Positions 30,097 to 41,632 of a stretch of DNA of 64,000 bases are shown piece by piece; the stretch's first letter is position 1; each line of letters opens with the position of its first letter. This DNA comes from Lithodes maja. Taxonomy: Eukaryota; Arthropoda; Malacostraca; Decapoda; Lithodidae. A model generated the notes under the pieces. The model made no database searches. It worked only from the letters and a program-made list of their open reading frames with translations, and was not told the DNA's origin. The position numbers and the translations under genes are program-made. The stretch spans positions 62,001-126,000 of the forward strand of contig JBAKBP010000758.1 of the NCBI GenBank assembly GCA_037953745.1. Reading direction: 5' to 3'.

Positions 30097-30410
30097 CTGG
30101 CTATCAGTAGACTATTTGATACAGCTTAGGAAGGCTGTGTGGCAATTAATAAGGGTAAAGACTATCTCCATTAACCCTCTGACTTCCATATACAGTTTGT
30201 TCTGGATATCAGTAGACTATTTGATACAGCTTAGGAAGGATCTATGGCAATTATAAGGGTAAAGACTATCTCCATTAACCCTCTGACTTCCATATACAGT
30301 TTGTTCTGGCTATCAGTAGACTATTTGATACAGCTTAGGAAGGATCTATGGCAATTATAAGGGTAAAGACTATCTCGGCTAACCCTCCGAGTCCATAAAC
30401 CATTCCTAAT
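30097..30410. repeat. Tandem repeat, about 105-bp period, three units
   Basis: CTGG.TATCAGTAGACTATTTG starts units at 30097, 30202 and 30306. Each continues through GATACAGCTTAGGAAGG and TAACCCTC. The unit is a piece of the repeat scattered at 28880, 36740, 37760 and 45955. Confidence 0.85.
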
Positions 30411-30485
30411 CTGAAACAAATTGTCTAATAAAAGCCGGACACCAGAAAAGAAATGCGTATTGGATATTGAGAGGGTATAAGGGGA

Positions 30486-30750
30486 GATTTTGACGCCATT
30501 TGAGTTTATTATTATTATTATTGAGTTTATTTGTTATGTTTTAGTTTCCTCGCTAGACCTCCCTCAAACTTAGAAAAAATACCACCTACAGTAGACACCC
30601 CCTCAGGATAAATTTGTACATTTTTCGGTAGAAAATGTCCCAGCCGAAGGCCAGTTCCTCTTAAAATTACAGGCTCGCTTATGCTCGCCAGGAATAAATC
30701 GACACCTAAAATTAATAGCAAGATAGGTCTTAAAATTGCCAAACTAATGG
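30486..30750 (-). repeat. P1-like foldback relic
   Basis: Reverse-oriented relic of the diverged P1 type. It has TCCTCGCTAGACCTCCCT, TTTTTCGGTAGAAAATG and CTCGCTTATGCTCGCCAGG in the order expected for a reversed copy. Boundaries are unclear. Confidence 0.5.
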
Positions 30751-31636
30751 GCCGAATCCCCATGCCACATGACTCGTTGCCGGCGTTTGGGGGCTTACGG
30801 GCTGGTAAGTGGAGCGGCCAAGGTTCTTGACCGCTCTCCCTATCACCTCCAACTAATTTTGTCATGTCCTTTTCTTTCTCCTCCTTTCTAGTTTTCGTTT
30901 TTCCTTCTTCCGCTTTCTCCTGGGGCAGCTAACAGAGGTCGGTCTCCCACCCTTGTGCTTTTGTGGTCCCATCCCTCCCCTTCCTTCTAGTTAACTTCCC
31001 TGTTTGTTTTCTACCCTTTTCTTTAACTGCTTCGGAGGTTCTAGTTTCCTTGGGGTTTAACCTTGGTGTTTCTGATCACTGCTAAGTTGGCAGAGTCCAC
31101 CTGGTAACAGGTGCTGCCGGCGAGGGCTCGCAAGGCTCGGAGCTGGAGGATGAGCACTATAGGGTTGCTTTGAGATTTCTTACCTCCCTCTCTCTTCCCA
31201 GTGAGTGTGACAGGTGACTACGCCGGCCCCATTCTTCATGGGACAAAGCTACAGGACAATTGCCAGGGTTGTACAAGGTCCCTAGCTCAAAGCCGAGGCC
31301 TGTCCCATTTCAATTGACCACATTCTGGATTTTGTGGCCCTGCGGAGGGCATTTCCCCTTTCATTGCCTGGGGCACCTGGTAACCGCAGTATCTTCTTCT
31401 ATGCGTTTCTACTTTTTTCTTTATATGGTGACAACTTATGCTTTTTACGCTGTTCTTCCCTGTTCATGTCTTCTGCTTTGGAGGTTCCGCTGAGTGCGCC
31501 CCTTGTGGCATGCAGCCTGCCACTAGGGGCTACGATGGTTGGCTGTCCGTCCGATTCGTAGCGGGAGCACGGTGAGTCGGAGATGGTTTTGGGTGCTCTT
31601 TGACCTGCCCGCTATAATGTCCCTCGATCGTCACTC

Positions 31637-33110
31637 GTCCCTCTCATTCACCACTATTCCAAGTCTCTCTACAACCTTTACGTCCTCATCGCGTCTTTCT
31701 CCAACCTCTACTACCCAGGCTTTACTCTCCTCTCCTGTTGTCATTTTTGTGTCATCATCTTCTTCCTCTTCACCCTCTATCGCTGTCACCCTCGACCCTT
31801 TTCTGCCTTCCCTCCCTTGTTCTCTTTCCTCTTCTTTTCCAGTTACTTCCTCTTCTCGTCCTCGTTCCTCTGTCCTCTCTCTTTACACCTTCCTTTACTA
31901 AGTTTTTCTCCATCCCTGCCTCTGCTCCTCTGGCCGGTGATGACCTCCTCTTCCACCTGCGTCTCCTTCAGCAGGTGGGAAAGGACGTCACCTTCCACTC
32001 CCGCCATGATGACTCCCGACTTGTTACCGTCCAAATCGAACGTTAGGCTACAGCTATGTCTTCATTCGTTGATTGTTCTGGCAACTCCAAACCAGCTCAT
32101 AAAGACCACCGACTCAACTCCTGTAAAGGGACTGTCCTGATCCCCGCTTGCATACGTCTAGGGGGTCGTCAATTCACGGATTGCGCCGACCTAATCAAGA
32201 ACATCATTGTTGCTCAAGATCACAAGATGCTTAGTGTGGTCTGTTACACTATCTCTCCTTGCAACCATCGCCACAATCCCGCAAACATTGCCAAGATTTC
32301 TTTTGATAGACTTTCCCTTCCTCCCCACGTTATTGTCGGTGGTACTCGCCTCCTCGTGACTGAGTCTCTACCTCGTCCCCTCCAGTGTCGTAGTTGCTGG
32401 CATTTCGGCCACCCAAAGAAGTACTGTCGTACGTCCGCTGAGTGCCCTCGTTGCCCGTGCTGTGCGCAGTCGGGCCATGTCGTTGGTGAATGCCAGTCTA
32501 CATCCCAGTTCTACCTTAATTGTCGTGGATCTCATTCGGCCGACTCTAGAAATTGCCCCATATATCTGTTTGAGTCTGAAGTTGCTGTCATCAAAGCAAG
32601 ACAAGGCCTCACGCTTACTGCGGCTCATCAAGAGGCTCGCCGCTTGGGCTTTACCCCTCAATCATTTTCAAAGATTCTGTCTCCTCTCCCCTCTTCTTCC
32701 CCTCCCTCTACCACACCCCCCTCTTTTTCAGTTTCCTCAGTTCCTCCCTCATTCCGCTCCCTCTGTCACACCTGTTTTGTCGTCTGCCTCTATTCCTTCT
32801 CCCAATTCTTCTTCCAGGCTTTCTCCTTCTACTACTTTTTCTTCATCTTCTGTCTCCTCCGTTTTTGCTACCGTCTCTTCCTCTTCTTTGCCTTTGTCTA
32901 ACTCTTTCTCTGTTCTCGATTCTTCTTCTCCTACTTCTGCCCCTTCTTCTAGCTTTCTTCCTCGTTCCTCCTATTCTGATCTCCATCCACGTTCTCAGCG
33001 CTCCCACCTTCCCCCCCGATCTCTGTCATCTTCCTCCCGGTTTCCATTCTTCCCCTTCAGCGCCTTCTCATCTTCCTTCCCTTCCCATTTCTGCCATTAT
33101 TTCCCATCGT
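31637..33110 (+). pseudogene. I-like LINE ORF1 (Gag-like, zinc knuckles), copy A
   Basis: Nucleic-acid-binding ORF1 protein. The N-terminal Ser-rich part (31640-31900) and the core are in different frames. The core frame is stopped by TAG at 32044-32046, then stays open from 32056. Zinc knuckles lie at about 32392-32520: CRSCWHFGHPKKYC, then CPRCPCCAQSGHVVGEC, then a third that has lost its first Cys (FYLNCRGSHS). The FESEVAVIKARQGLTL block after them is typical of arthropod I/jockey ORF1. A further shift near 32690-32760 moves the Ser-rich C terminus to another frame. It cannot give a full product. Confidence 0.75.
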
Positions 33111-33414
33111 TAACCCCTCTTGTATATATTTTCCATCCACCGTGTTTACAGTATTTTGTAAATCTGTGTTGTATATAGTGTATATATTTTCTTCCACTTG
33201 TGTGTGTATTGTTCTTGATTTATTCAATGTTTTCCCTTGATTTGTTTTCTTCTATTTTTTCGTTACTTTCTTCTATTTTTTTATTTTATTTTTTTCCTCC
33301 CTAGTTCCTCTTTAGTCCTGTGTGTATTTATTCCGCCTCTCTGATATATATTTGTATATATCTTTTTCATTCTCTCTTTTAAAGCTTCTTTTCTCGTTGT
33401 ACTTTCTTTTTAGT

Positions 33415-35497
33415 ATGTCCATTTTGCAATGGAACCTTCGCAGTTTTTCTCTTCAGAGAGACGATTTGCGTGTTTTACTTTCTATTCATTCCCCTAAGGT
33501 TGTCTGTCTCTGTTCTGTTCTTGCTGTTTTCTTTGATCTTGAGAAGGCGTACGACTCCAAGTGGAAGCATCACATTTTGTGCCAACTCCGTTCTTTCCGT
33601 ATACGTGGTAATATGGGCGTCTTTATTCGCAATTTACTTTCTTCTCGTTCTTTCCGAGTACGGGTGAATTTCACGTTTTCTCGGTTATTCCCTCAGTTAA
33701 AGGGTGTCCCTCAGGGGTCTGTTTTAAGCACTATCCTCTTCCTCATAGCCATTAATGGTCTTATCTCTTCACTTCCGGTTGGGGTCAGGTCCTCCTTATA
33801 TGTTGACGACTTTGCAATTTATGCTGCTGATTTGGATCTTGCTGCGTTACGCTCCCTTATCCAATCTGCGATTGTGGCTGCCTCGTCCTGGGCCACTTCT
33901 CACAGGTTTCGTTTTTCTACGACTAAATCTTCTGCTATGACTTTCACTCGTCGCCACGTTATCCCACGTCCTTCTCGTGAGCTTTACAGTTCTGTTTTGC
34001 TCTATCGCTCTTCTACTACCTTCTTGGGTCTTGTCTTTGATTCCCGTCTTAACTGGGAAGCTCATGTTTCCTCGGTTAAGGTTGCGGCTTTACACCGTCT
34101 TCTTTTCCTCCAGACTCTGTCCCACCTTACTTGGGGTGCGGACCGTTTTCTCCTTCTTCGCCTTCACGTTGGTCTTGTTCTTTCTAAACTAGATTATGGT
34201 TGTCAGGTTTACTCCTCAGCCTCGGACTCAGTCCTTCATAAACTTGACTCTGTTTACCATTTCGGTTTGCGTCTTGCCTTGGGTGCTTTTCGCTCTTCCC
34301 CTGTTGAAAACCTCTATGCTGAATCCGGCGTCCCTTCTTTGTACCGGCGTCGGGCCCTTCTCTCTCTTAGGTACTATGCCTGGTCGCTTCAGTTTCCTTC
34401 TTTGCAGGCCTCTCTTATTCCTACTGTTCCTATTACGTCTCATTCTCGCCTTTGGCCCCCTTTCCTTTCTCGTATGGATTCCTTACTTTCTCATTCTTCG
34501 TTTTCCCCCCTTCCACGTTCTTCCACTGCGACTCAGTGAGTTTCCTCCTTGGCTTCTTCCTCGTATTTCCATGTGCCCCTCTATTCTTCCTTGTTTTAAG
34601 TCCTCTACCCCGCCCCTGGTTCTTTGTTCGTGTTTCCTTGCACACCTTACACAGCATTCTTCTTCTACTCCAGTTTATACTGATGGCTCACGTTCGTCTT
34701 CTTTCGTCGGGTTTGCCATCCTTTTTCCTTCCCGTTCTTATCAGTATTCTCTCCCTTCTGTGGCTGGTGTTCTGACTGCCGAGCTTTATGCTATCTTCTT
34801 TGCCATCCGTCTCATGTATTCCTTTCCTTCTTCCTCCTTTACCCTTTTTTCTGACTCGTACAATGCTCTTCTTCTCTTGTAGTCTTTCCCTGCTGTTCAT
34901 CCGTTGGTTCTTGCCATCCATGATTGGCTTGTCAGTCTTTCTACTCGGAAGAAGGTTGTCTAATTTTGCTGGGTGCCTAGCTATGTTGGTGTCCGTGGGA
35001 ATGAGCAGGTTGATGTTCTCGCTCATGATGCTGCGACGGTCAGGTCACTTTCTCTCTCTATTAATGCCTCTGACTATTATCCAGCTATCTCTGTCTTCCT
35101 TCTGTCTCGTTGGCAAACCATGTGGTCTTCTCTTTCCTCTAAGAAGCTCCGCACTGTTAAGGCCTCCGTTTCTGCCTGGGCTGACCCCTCTCACCGTGTT
35201 CCCCGTTGGGAGACTGCGTTGGCCCGACTTCGAATAGGCCATACCAGGCTTACCCACTCCTTCCTCATGTCCCGCTCCCCTCCGCCGCTTTGCTCCCGGT
35301 GTGATGTTCAAATTTCTATTTCTCACATTTTCCTTGACTGTCCTCTCTTTTCTCCGGCCAGTATGCGTTGTTTTCCCTTTCTCTTTGGACTTGGTCGTCG
35401 ACCTTGTCTTACCGATATCCTCTCCGAGTCCTCTTTCTTTTCCGCTGACCTTGTAATGTCTTTCCTTTCTTCTCTCAGCCTCCTTAACGATATTTGA
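33415..35497 (+). pseudogene. I-like LINE ORF2 with deleted endonuclease, copy A
   Basis: ATG at 33415 starts the usual endonuclease opening (MSILQWNLRSF), but after about 33 residues, near 33513, the frame jumps straight into RT (VFFDLEKAYD). Most of the endonuclease and the first RT blocks are gone. RT continues with GVPQGSVLS and catalytic YVDD near 33799-33810. An extra C in a C run at 34505-34510 ends the frame at 34539. RNase H follows in another frame: YTDGS near 34677, AELYAIFFAI and FSDSYNAL, with stops at 34880 and 34961. A C-terminal CxxC/HxxxxC knuckle (CSRCDVQ, HIFLDC) precedes the stop at 35495-35497. Confidence 0.8.
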
Positions 35498-35590
35498 GTT
35501 CCTTTTCCTCTAACTCTATCTGTTTTCTGCTTTAGTGCCATATGGCCTTCATTGCCTGGTGCTAGGAATTTATTAATGTTATGTTATGCA

Positions 35591-35767
35591 ATGGGCTGAA
35601 CATTTTAAAATCTCAAAATGAGTGGGGCTAAAGATGAGGGAAAAGAAGGTCCAGAAAAACGACCTATCTCTCCTTAAGACTATACTATATATTTTCCTTC
35701 AAACTAAGTGGAATTATAGACACAAGATCCAATACGCGTTTCTGTTCTGTTTTCTGGTGATTATTAA
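35591..35767. other. Short repeat-flank segment with empty TTAA site
   Basis: It holds CTCCTTAAGACTATAC at about 35671-35686. The corresponding TTAA is occupied by a P2 element in the second copy of the duplicated segment. Confidence 0.8.
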
Positions 35768-36395
35768 CCCGGGAGCTGCGGGAAGACTCTTAAGAGTTCC
35801 CCCGGCGGACTGCGGGAAGACTCTCCTGAGTAAGTAAAATTAAAAATCAACTTTTGACATCGAAAAAAAAATAAAAAAATATTTTTATTTTTTTATTTTT
35901 TTATTTTTTTTTGGCCCCTGGGCCATGCAAAATCTCAGTCCTCTACCTCCCCTCCTTCCCCACTTTCCTCCTATCCCTCAGTTATCACCTATTTTCCCTA
36001 TTATTCCCTTATTCTGAGGTATATTTTCGTGCTAACATTAGCGAGTTGCAAGCAGGGTGTTGTCATCACTGATAGCAATCGAGTGCAAGAGAGAGAGAGA
36101 GAGTATCGATCGACTGTGTCGCAGTGGCCTTGGGGAAAATTGGCGGGAAGGTAGCTTGCCTCACCCATACATTATACAACTCGCAGGCTATATCTCCGAT
36201 TTTGACCATCCAAACGCTGTTTTCACTCGTTTTATTGTTGTTTCAGGTTAATACCTTTATAATCAACCCATAATAGGCGCATATGGATAATTATTAATGC
36301 TATTAATGGTACAATGAATATTTTAGTGACGGAAACACCTCAAATACGTCAGCACAGGGGGAGGTTTTCAATTACCCCCGTGCGCACTTGTTAGG
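35768..36395 (+). mobile_element. P2 TTAA element, full copy, 628 bp
   Basis: TTAA lies at 35764-35767 and 36396-36399. It starts CCCGGGAGCTGCGGGAAG and ends GCGCACTTGTTAGG. Inside are an A/T-homopolymer block, GGCCCCTGGGCCATGCAAAA, and a (GA)n block before TATCGATCGACTGTGTC. Terminal inverted repeats are short (CC...GG). There is no convincing coding frame, so it is non-autonomous. It shares its right TTAA with the next element. Confidence 0.85.
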
Positions 36396-36399
36396 TTAA

Positions 36400-36696
36400 G
36401 GTGACCGACCTGCTTTATCTTTCTGGGTTTTATCCATTCGACCCCATTCAGCCTACTGTTTTAAGACGTTTCTCCCAATTCAGGTATCGATTTTTTCCTG
36501 ACAAGCGACAGCGAGCCATCATTGTACGGAGAAATCCGGCTTCGCCGGAGACATTTGTTTTTACCGAAAAATGTACAAATTAATCCAAAATATACTGGCT
36601 CGCTATCGCTCGCCAGGTGTAAATCGGCACCTAAATGAGGATAAAAGACGTAAAACACTACCCTGAATGAGGTCGAATGGCTACTACTCGGTCCCT
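36400..36696. mobile_element. P1 foldback element (shorter subtype), copy A
   Basis: TTAA lies at 36396-36399 and 36697-36700. It has mirrored ATTCGACCCCATTCAGCC / CTGAATGAGGTCGAATGG blocks and the GCGACAGCGAGCC core with mirrored GGCTCGCTATCGCTCGCC. It is matched by the copy at 45227-45523, so it predates the segment duplication. Confidence 0.8.
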
Positions 36697-36952
36697 TTAA
36701 ACGATTTTATCCAGATTGGGAAGGGCATGTGGAAGTCAAGAGGGTTAAATGAGATAGTCTTCACCCTTATCCTTCCCACAGATCCTTCCTAAACTGTATA
36801 AAATCGTCTAATGATGGCCAGAATAAACTGTCCAAATAAGTCACAATCACTTTTTTGGCCTATTTACTTACTCTAACCATTAAGGGGAAATGGGTAGTTT
36901 TTCTGGATACCTTTCTCCCTCATGTTCAGCCCCATTAGTTTTCAGATGTTAA

Positions 36953-37593
36953 CCCGGCAAGCGCGATAGGCCTCACGGAAGGCTTCCTATAGGGAACGCG
37001 ATAGGCCTCACGAAGCAAGACCATAAAAAAAGCCTTCCCCCCCAAAAAAAAGGGCCTATCAAAACAAAGGAATTTGTCTCTAGGTGAGATAATTCCCCTC
37101 CAGTACTCATCCATGTGTTTCTCACCACTCCCCCTCCCCTCCTTCCCCACCTTATTCCCCCCTCCCCCCCCTCCTCAATTATCACCTATTTTTCCTCTTA
37201 TTGTCATCATTTATCGGTTATTTTTCTCTCCCGCGATAATGTAGCACAAGTGGGTTGCATAAAAGATCGTTATGCAACACCCAGACACTGGCACACACTG
37301 CCCCGCTCGTCTCAGTCGACTCCCAGACAGCGAGAGGGGAGGGTTGCCTGTGGCTCTCTCTCGCCTGAGATTATGACCGGGTGGCCAATAACTTCGTTTT
37401 TCACCACCCAAATGCTTTTCCAACTTATTTTAGCACTCTTGAAGGTTCATATATACATCATATATGTAAAATAAAAGCATACCGAAAACAAATAATGCTT
37501 TATATTGTAAATATAACTAATTCTGTCAGAATCCAAGCCTAGAAATGCACAAATAACTACCCTAGCACCTAGGTCTATATCGCGCTTGTCAGG
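36953..37593. mobile_element. P4 TTAA element with inverted termini, 641 bp
   Basis: TTAA lies at 36949-36952 and 37594-37597. Left end CCCGGCAAGCGCGATAGG; right end read inward CCTGACAAGCGCGATATAG. They match at about 13 of the first 16 bases. It is absent from the second copy of the duplicated segment, where a single TTAA stands at 45777-45780. No coding domain recognised. Confidence 0.85.
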
Positions 37594-37597
37594 TTAA

Positions 37598-37945
37598 GCC
37601 TTTCGGTCCCTTCTGTACCGGCGTCGTCTTTTATATTGTATTCTAGCTACATTCAGACGATTGTGTGCAGTTTAAGAACGATATGTGGTAGTAAAAAGGG
37701 TTGAGGGAGATAGTTCGAAGCCTGTTAATTGCTGGAGGCCCTTTTCAAACTGAATAACATTGGCTGGCTATCATTAGACGATTTTATGCAATGTAGGAAG
37801 GATCTGTGGTAAATATAAGGGTAAAGACTATCTCAATTAACCCTCTGATTTCCATACACCCTTCCTAATCTGGCTATCATTAGCCGATTTTATGCATCAT
37901 AAGTTATTTTCTATCAGTGACGAGATATCAGATTATTTAAAAAAA
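37598..37945. repeat. Scattered TTAA-repeat segment shared by both copies
   Basis: It carries CCCTTCTGTACCGGCGTCG and the TAAGGGTAAAGACTATCTC repeat also present at 30150, 36745 and 45990. Homology with copy B stops at 37898. No gene. Confidence 0.6.
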
Positions 37946-38494
37946 TTTTTTTTTTTTTTTTCTATATTCCAACTTACTTCCTCTCGGGCATAGGCTGAGA
38001 GCCTTAACATTCACCGCTTTACAATGAACAGTGAAGCCCGTGAGGTCTTGTTCCAGTCTAGGGAGTGAGACATGTGAAGCACGTAGAGTACAACGAGCAC
38101 CTGCCATCTTGCCTTCACATGAGGCACGGTGCTCACTCATGGCCCGAAACAACCCCATCTCTGAAGCCACCTCGTTCCCGTGCTTCACTGTCTCACTCCC
38201 TACACTCGGACTCTCACACTTACACACACACAATGCCACCTGTTGAGCAGATAACTCACCAGGCATTGCACCCCTATAGCATATTTTGAATATGGGAATA
38301 TTCATACAGTGCTATTTAATGAGGGAACAATGAGGGTATTTTATTGACGTTTCGGTGGGCTTGTGGTAATGCACTGATACTAGGTACAGCACAAATTCCA
38401 TCCCAATAATATCTTCCCATTGATACATCGGGATTTGAACCCGGGACCTTTGGATTACCAGGCCAGTGGCAAGACCACTCCACCACACCTCCCC
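37946..38494 (-). mobile_element. tRNA-derived SINE, second copy
   Basis: Same family as 5031-5536, opposite strand. Its tRNA-like head is at the right (reverse complement begins GGGGAGGTGTGGTGG, B box GGTTCAAATCC) and the poly(A) tail reads as T at 37946-37961. The bases before it (TATCAGTGACGAGATA near 37912) nearly repeat after it (TATCAGTGACAAGATA near 38518), a possible long target duplication with a few changes. Confidence 0.8.
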
Positions 38495-38516
38495 TTGTGC
38501 ATTACCAATTAGTTTA

Positions 38517-39192
38517 GTATCAGTGACAAGATACTAGATTATCGAGAAAGCGGAAGTGATCAGAATGAGCCGAATTATAAGTCTTGCATATATTATGGAC
38601 TACGGCGTATCTATTGTGTTCTACTGAATTTCGTTTGATAATAGCGAAGTGAATAACCTCAGTAACGAGCGCATATACCAGTTTCATCATCATTAAAAGC
38701 ACGATATTTAATCTTGCATAGTAATCATAACAGTCCGTATTTAGTGTTCGTAAATACCGGGATAATATCTACTCGTCCAGAATATAAATGAAGCACGGAG
38801 ATAATTAAAAATACTTACGTACGATAACTCTGAATTAATATAATTGCCGTTTGAGTATAATTCTACATAATTATAGCAGTGTACCTACCTCATTAGAAAT
38901 ATTACATGAGTGTTGCAAGGTGTAGTGTGATCTCCATCTAGATCCGCGATAGTGCTCGAAGAATTGAAAGACCAAGGTTGTGCTTCCTATACTAATACCT
39001 ATGTGTTAAAAGTGTCATAATTCATTGTCTATGTTCTTAGTGAAATATTGAATAAAGCTGCATTATAAACCACATTCTGATATTATATATGTCCTCTATT
39101 GATTCCGTATATGTATTTGCATGAATTCCAATATCCCAGTCTCGAATAACTCACCTTTACCAAACGTTAATCCTGCATAAAATCAGGGCATA
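38517..39192 (-). repeat. LTR-like repeat starting TGTTATGCCCTG
   Basis: Read on the minus strand from 39192 it starts TGTTATGCCCTGATTTTAT and includes GGAATCAATAGAGGACAT. The same blocks in the same order occur at 55438 on the plus strand. A TG start suggests a solo LTR, but the other end and any internal region are not identified. Confidence 0.45.
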
Positions 39193-39318
39193 ACACTTTA
39201 TTTGGATTGAAAGATGTATTACTTTTGTCATGTACTTTGTTTAATAAATATTTGCTATTAATATTAAGTTTCTTTTAAGGGGGAAGGGTATATTTCTAGG
39301 TCGATTATTTCATATAAT

Positions 39319-39650
39319 TATATGTTTATGGATGGTGTGGTGAGGGAGGTGAAAAGGAGAACTATGGGAAGAGGATTGGGTTTAGTAGGAAAGAATGGTA
39401 GAGATTGGGAGTTGAATCAGTTGCTGTTCGCTGATAACACAGCATTGGTGGCGGATTCTGATGAGAAACTGCAGCGGGTAGTCAAAGAGTTTGGTGTGGT
39501 TTGTGGAAGGAGGAAACTGAAGGTGAACGTCAATAAAAGTAAAGTAATGGTGTGTAATAGGGGAGAGCATAGGGTGAATCTAGATGTGAGGCTGGATGGG
39601 GAAATATTGGAACAAGTAGAGTGTTTTAAATATCTAGGAGGAACGATAAG
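39319..39650 (+). pseudogene. RTE LINE fragment, RT part, cut by assembly gap
   Basis: Homologous to 52836-53162 of the longest RTE copy. The catalytic box reads FADN instead of FADD (GAT AAC near 39433), so RT would be inactive. It keeps four G at 39560-39563 where the longer copy has three. It runs into the N gap. Confidence 0.85.
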
Positions 39651-39850
39651 NNNNNNNNNNNNNNNNNNNNNNNNNNNNNNNNNNNNNNNNNNNNNNNNNN
39701 NNNNNNNNNNNNNNNNNNNNNNNNNNNNNNNNNNNNNNNNNNNNNNNNNNNNNNNNNNNNNNNNNNNNNNNNNNNNNNNNNNNNNNNNNNNNNNNNNNNN
39801 NNNNNNNNNNNNNNNNNNNNNNNNNNNNNNNNNNNNNNNNNNNNNNNNNN
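39651..39850. other. Assembly gap, 200 N
   Basis: Exactly 200 N. It separates an RTE fragment from the start of the second copy of the duplicated segment. Real gap length is unknown. Confidence 1.
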
Positions 39851-41330
39851 GTCCCTCTCGTTCACCACTATTCCAAGTCTCTCTACAACCTTTACGTCCT
39901 CATCGCGTCTTTCTCCAACCTCTACTACCCAGGCTTTACTCTCCTCTCCTGTTGTCATTTCTGTGTCATCATCTTCTTCCTCTTCACCCTCTATCGCTGT
40001 CACCCTCGACCCTTTTCTGCCTTCCCTCCCTTGTTCTCTTTCCTCTTCTTTTCCAGTTACTTCCTCTTCTCGTCCTCGTTCCTCTGTCCTCTCTCTTTAC
40101 ACCTTCCTTTACTAAGTTTTTCTCCATCCCTGCCTCTGCACCTCTGGCCGGTGATGACCTCCTCTTCCACCTGCGTCTCCTTCAGCAGGTGGGAAAGGAC
40201 GTCACCTTCCACTCCCGCCATGATGACTCCCGACTTGTTACCGTCCAAATCGAACGTTAGGCTACAGCTATGTCTTCATTCGTTGATTGTTCTGGCAACT
40301 CCAAACCAGCTCATAAAGACCACCGACTCAACTCCTGTAAAGGGACTGTCCTGATCCCCGCTTGCATACGTCTAGGGGGTCGTCAATTCATGGATTGCGC
40401 CGACCTAATCAAGAACATCATTGTTGCTCAAGACCACAAGATGCTTAGTGTGGTCTGTTACACTATCTCTCCTTGCAACCATCGCCACAATCCCGCAAAC
40501 ATTGCCAAGATCTCTTTTGATAGACTTTCCCTTCCTCCCAACGTTATTGTCGGTGGTACTCGCCTCCTCGTGACTGAGTCTCTACCTCGTCCCCTCCAGT
40601 GTCGCAGTTGCTGGCATTTCGGCCACCCAGAGAAGTACTGTCGTACGTCCGCTGAATGCCCTCGTTGCCCGTGCTGTGCGCAGTCGGGCCATGCCGTTGG
40701 TGAATGCCAGTCTACATCCCAGTTCTACCTTAATTGTCGTGGATCTCATTCGGCCGACTCTAGAAATTGCCGCATATATCTGTTTGAGTCTGAAGTTGCT
40801 GTCATCAAAGCAAGACAAGGCCTCACGCTTACTGCAGCTCATCAAGAGGCTCGCCGCTTGGGCTTTACCCCTCAATCATTTTCAAAGATTCTGTCTCCTC
40901 TCCCCTCTTCTTCCCCTCCCTCTACCACACCCCCCTCTTTTTCAGTTTCCTCAGTTCCTCCCTCATTCCGCTCCCTCTGTCACACCTGTTTTGTCGTCTG
41001 CCTCTATTCCTTCTCCCAATTCTTCTTCCAGGCTTTCTCCTTCTACTACTTTTTCTTCATCTTCTGTCTCCTCCGTTTTTGCTACCGTCTCTTCCTCTTC
41101 TTTGCCTTTGTCTAACTCTTTCTCTGTTCTCGATTCTTCTTCTCCTACTTCTGCCCCTTCTTCTAGCTTTCTTCCTCGTCCTCCTATTCTGATCTCCATC
41201 CACGTTCTCAGCGCTCCCAGCTTCCCCTCCGATCTCTGTCATCTTCCTCCCGCTTTCCATTCTTCCCCTTCAGCACCTTCTCATCTTCCTTCCCTTCCCA
41301 TCTCTGCCATTATTTCCCATCGTTAACCCC
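39851..41330 (+). pseudogene. I-like LINE ORF1, copy B
   Basis: Same lesions as copy A: the TAG at 40258-40260 before the ATG at 40270, the missing first Cys in the third knuckle, and the later shift into the Ser-rich C terminus. The zinc knuckles (CRSCWHFGHPEKYC) are kept. Shared lesions show that ORF1 was already dead before the segment was duplicated. Confidence 0.75.
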
Positions 41331-41632
41331 TCTTGTATATATTTTCCATCCACTGTGTTTACAGTATTTTGTAAATCTGTGTTGTATATAGTGTATATAT
41401 TTTCTTCCACTTGTGTGTGTATTGTTCTTGATTTATTCAATGTTTTCCCTTGATTTGTTTTCTTCTATTTTTTCGTTACTTTCTTCTATTTTTTAATTTT
41501 TTATTTATTTTTTCCTCCCTAGTTCCTCTTTAGTCCTGTGTGTATTTATTCCGCCTCTTATATATATTTGTATATATCTTTTTCATTCTCTCTTTTAAAG
41601 TTTCTTTTCTCGTTGTACTTTCTTTTTAGTAT

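Larger units (their letters stand above)
30760..35590 (+). mobile_element. I-supergroup (Nimb/I-like) LINE, internally deleted, copy A
   Basis: Apparent 5' UTR at about 30760-31600, ORF1 with zinc knuckles (to about 33110), AT-rich spacer, ORF2 from 33415 with a short endonuclease stub joined to RT, then RNase H. RNase H after RT is characteristic of the I supergroup. Several lesions (below) make it non-functional. The 3' end is near 35590 (TTATTAATGTTATGTTATGC), inferred from coding end and tandem-like tail. The left limit is uncertain. Confidence 0.7.
31637..37898 (+). repeat. Duplicated segment, copy A
   Basis: Aligns in direct orientation with 39851-46081. It includes the LINE from ORF1 on, a P1 element and flanking repeats, and differs by a few percent plus several TTAA-bounded insertions. 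Homology stops at TATGCATC (37898). Confidence 0.9.

Noticed and set aside
30097..30410. CRISPR-like repeat array
   Set aside because: The units are adjacent about 105-bp tandem copies without spacers, in animal DNA.
34452..35541. Many overlapping frames on both strands in the I-like LINE
   Set aside because: They are shadows of the ORF2 RNase H region, produced by its biased pyrimidine-rich composition.
39322..40260. A single long frame across the N gap
   Set aside because: It joins an RTE fragment and an I-like LINE ORF1 through unknown bases; it is an artefact.
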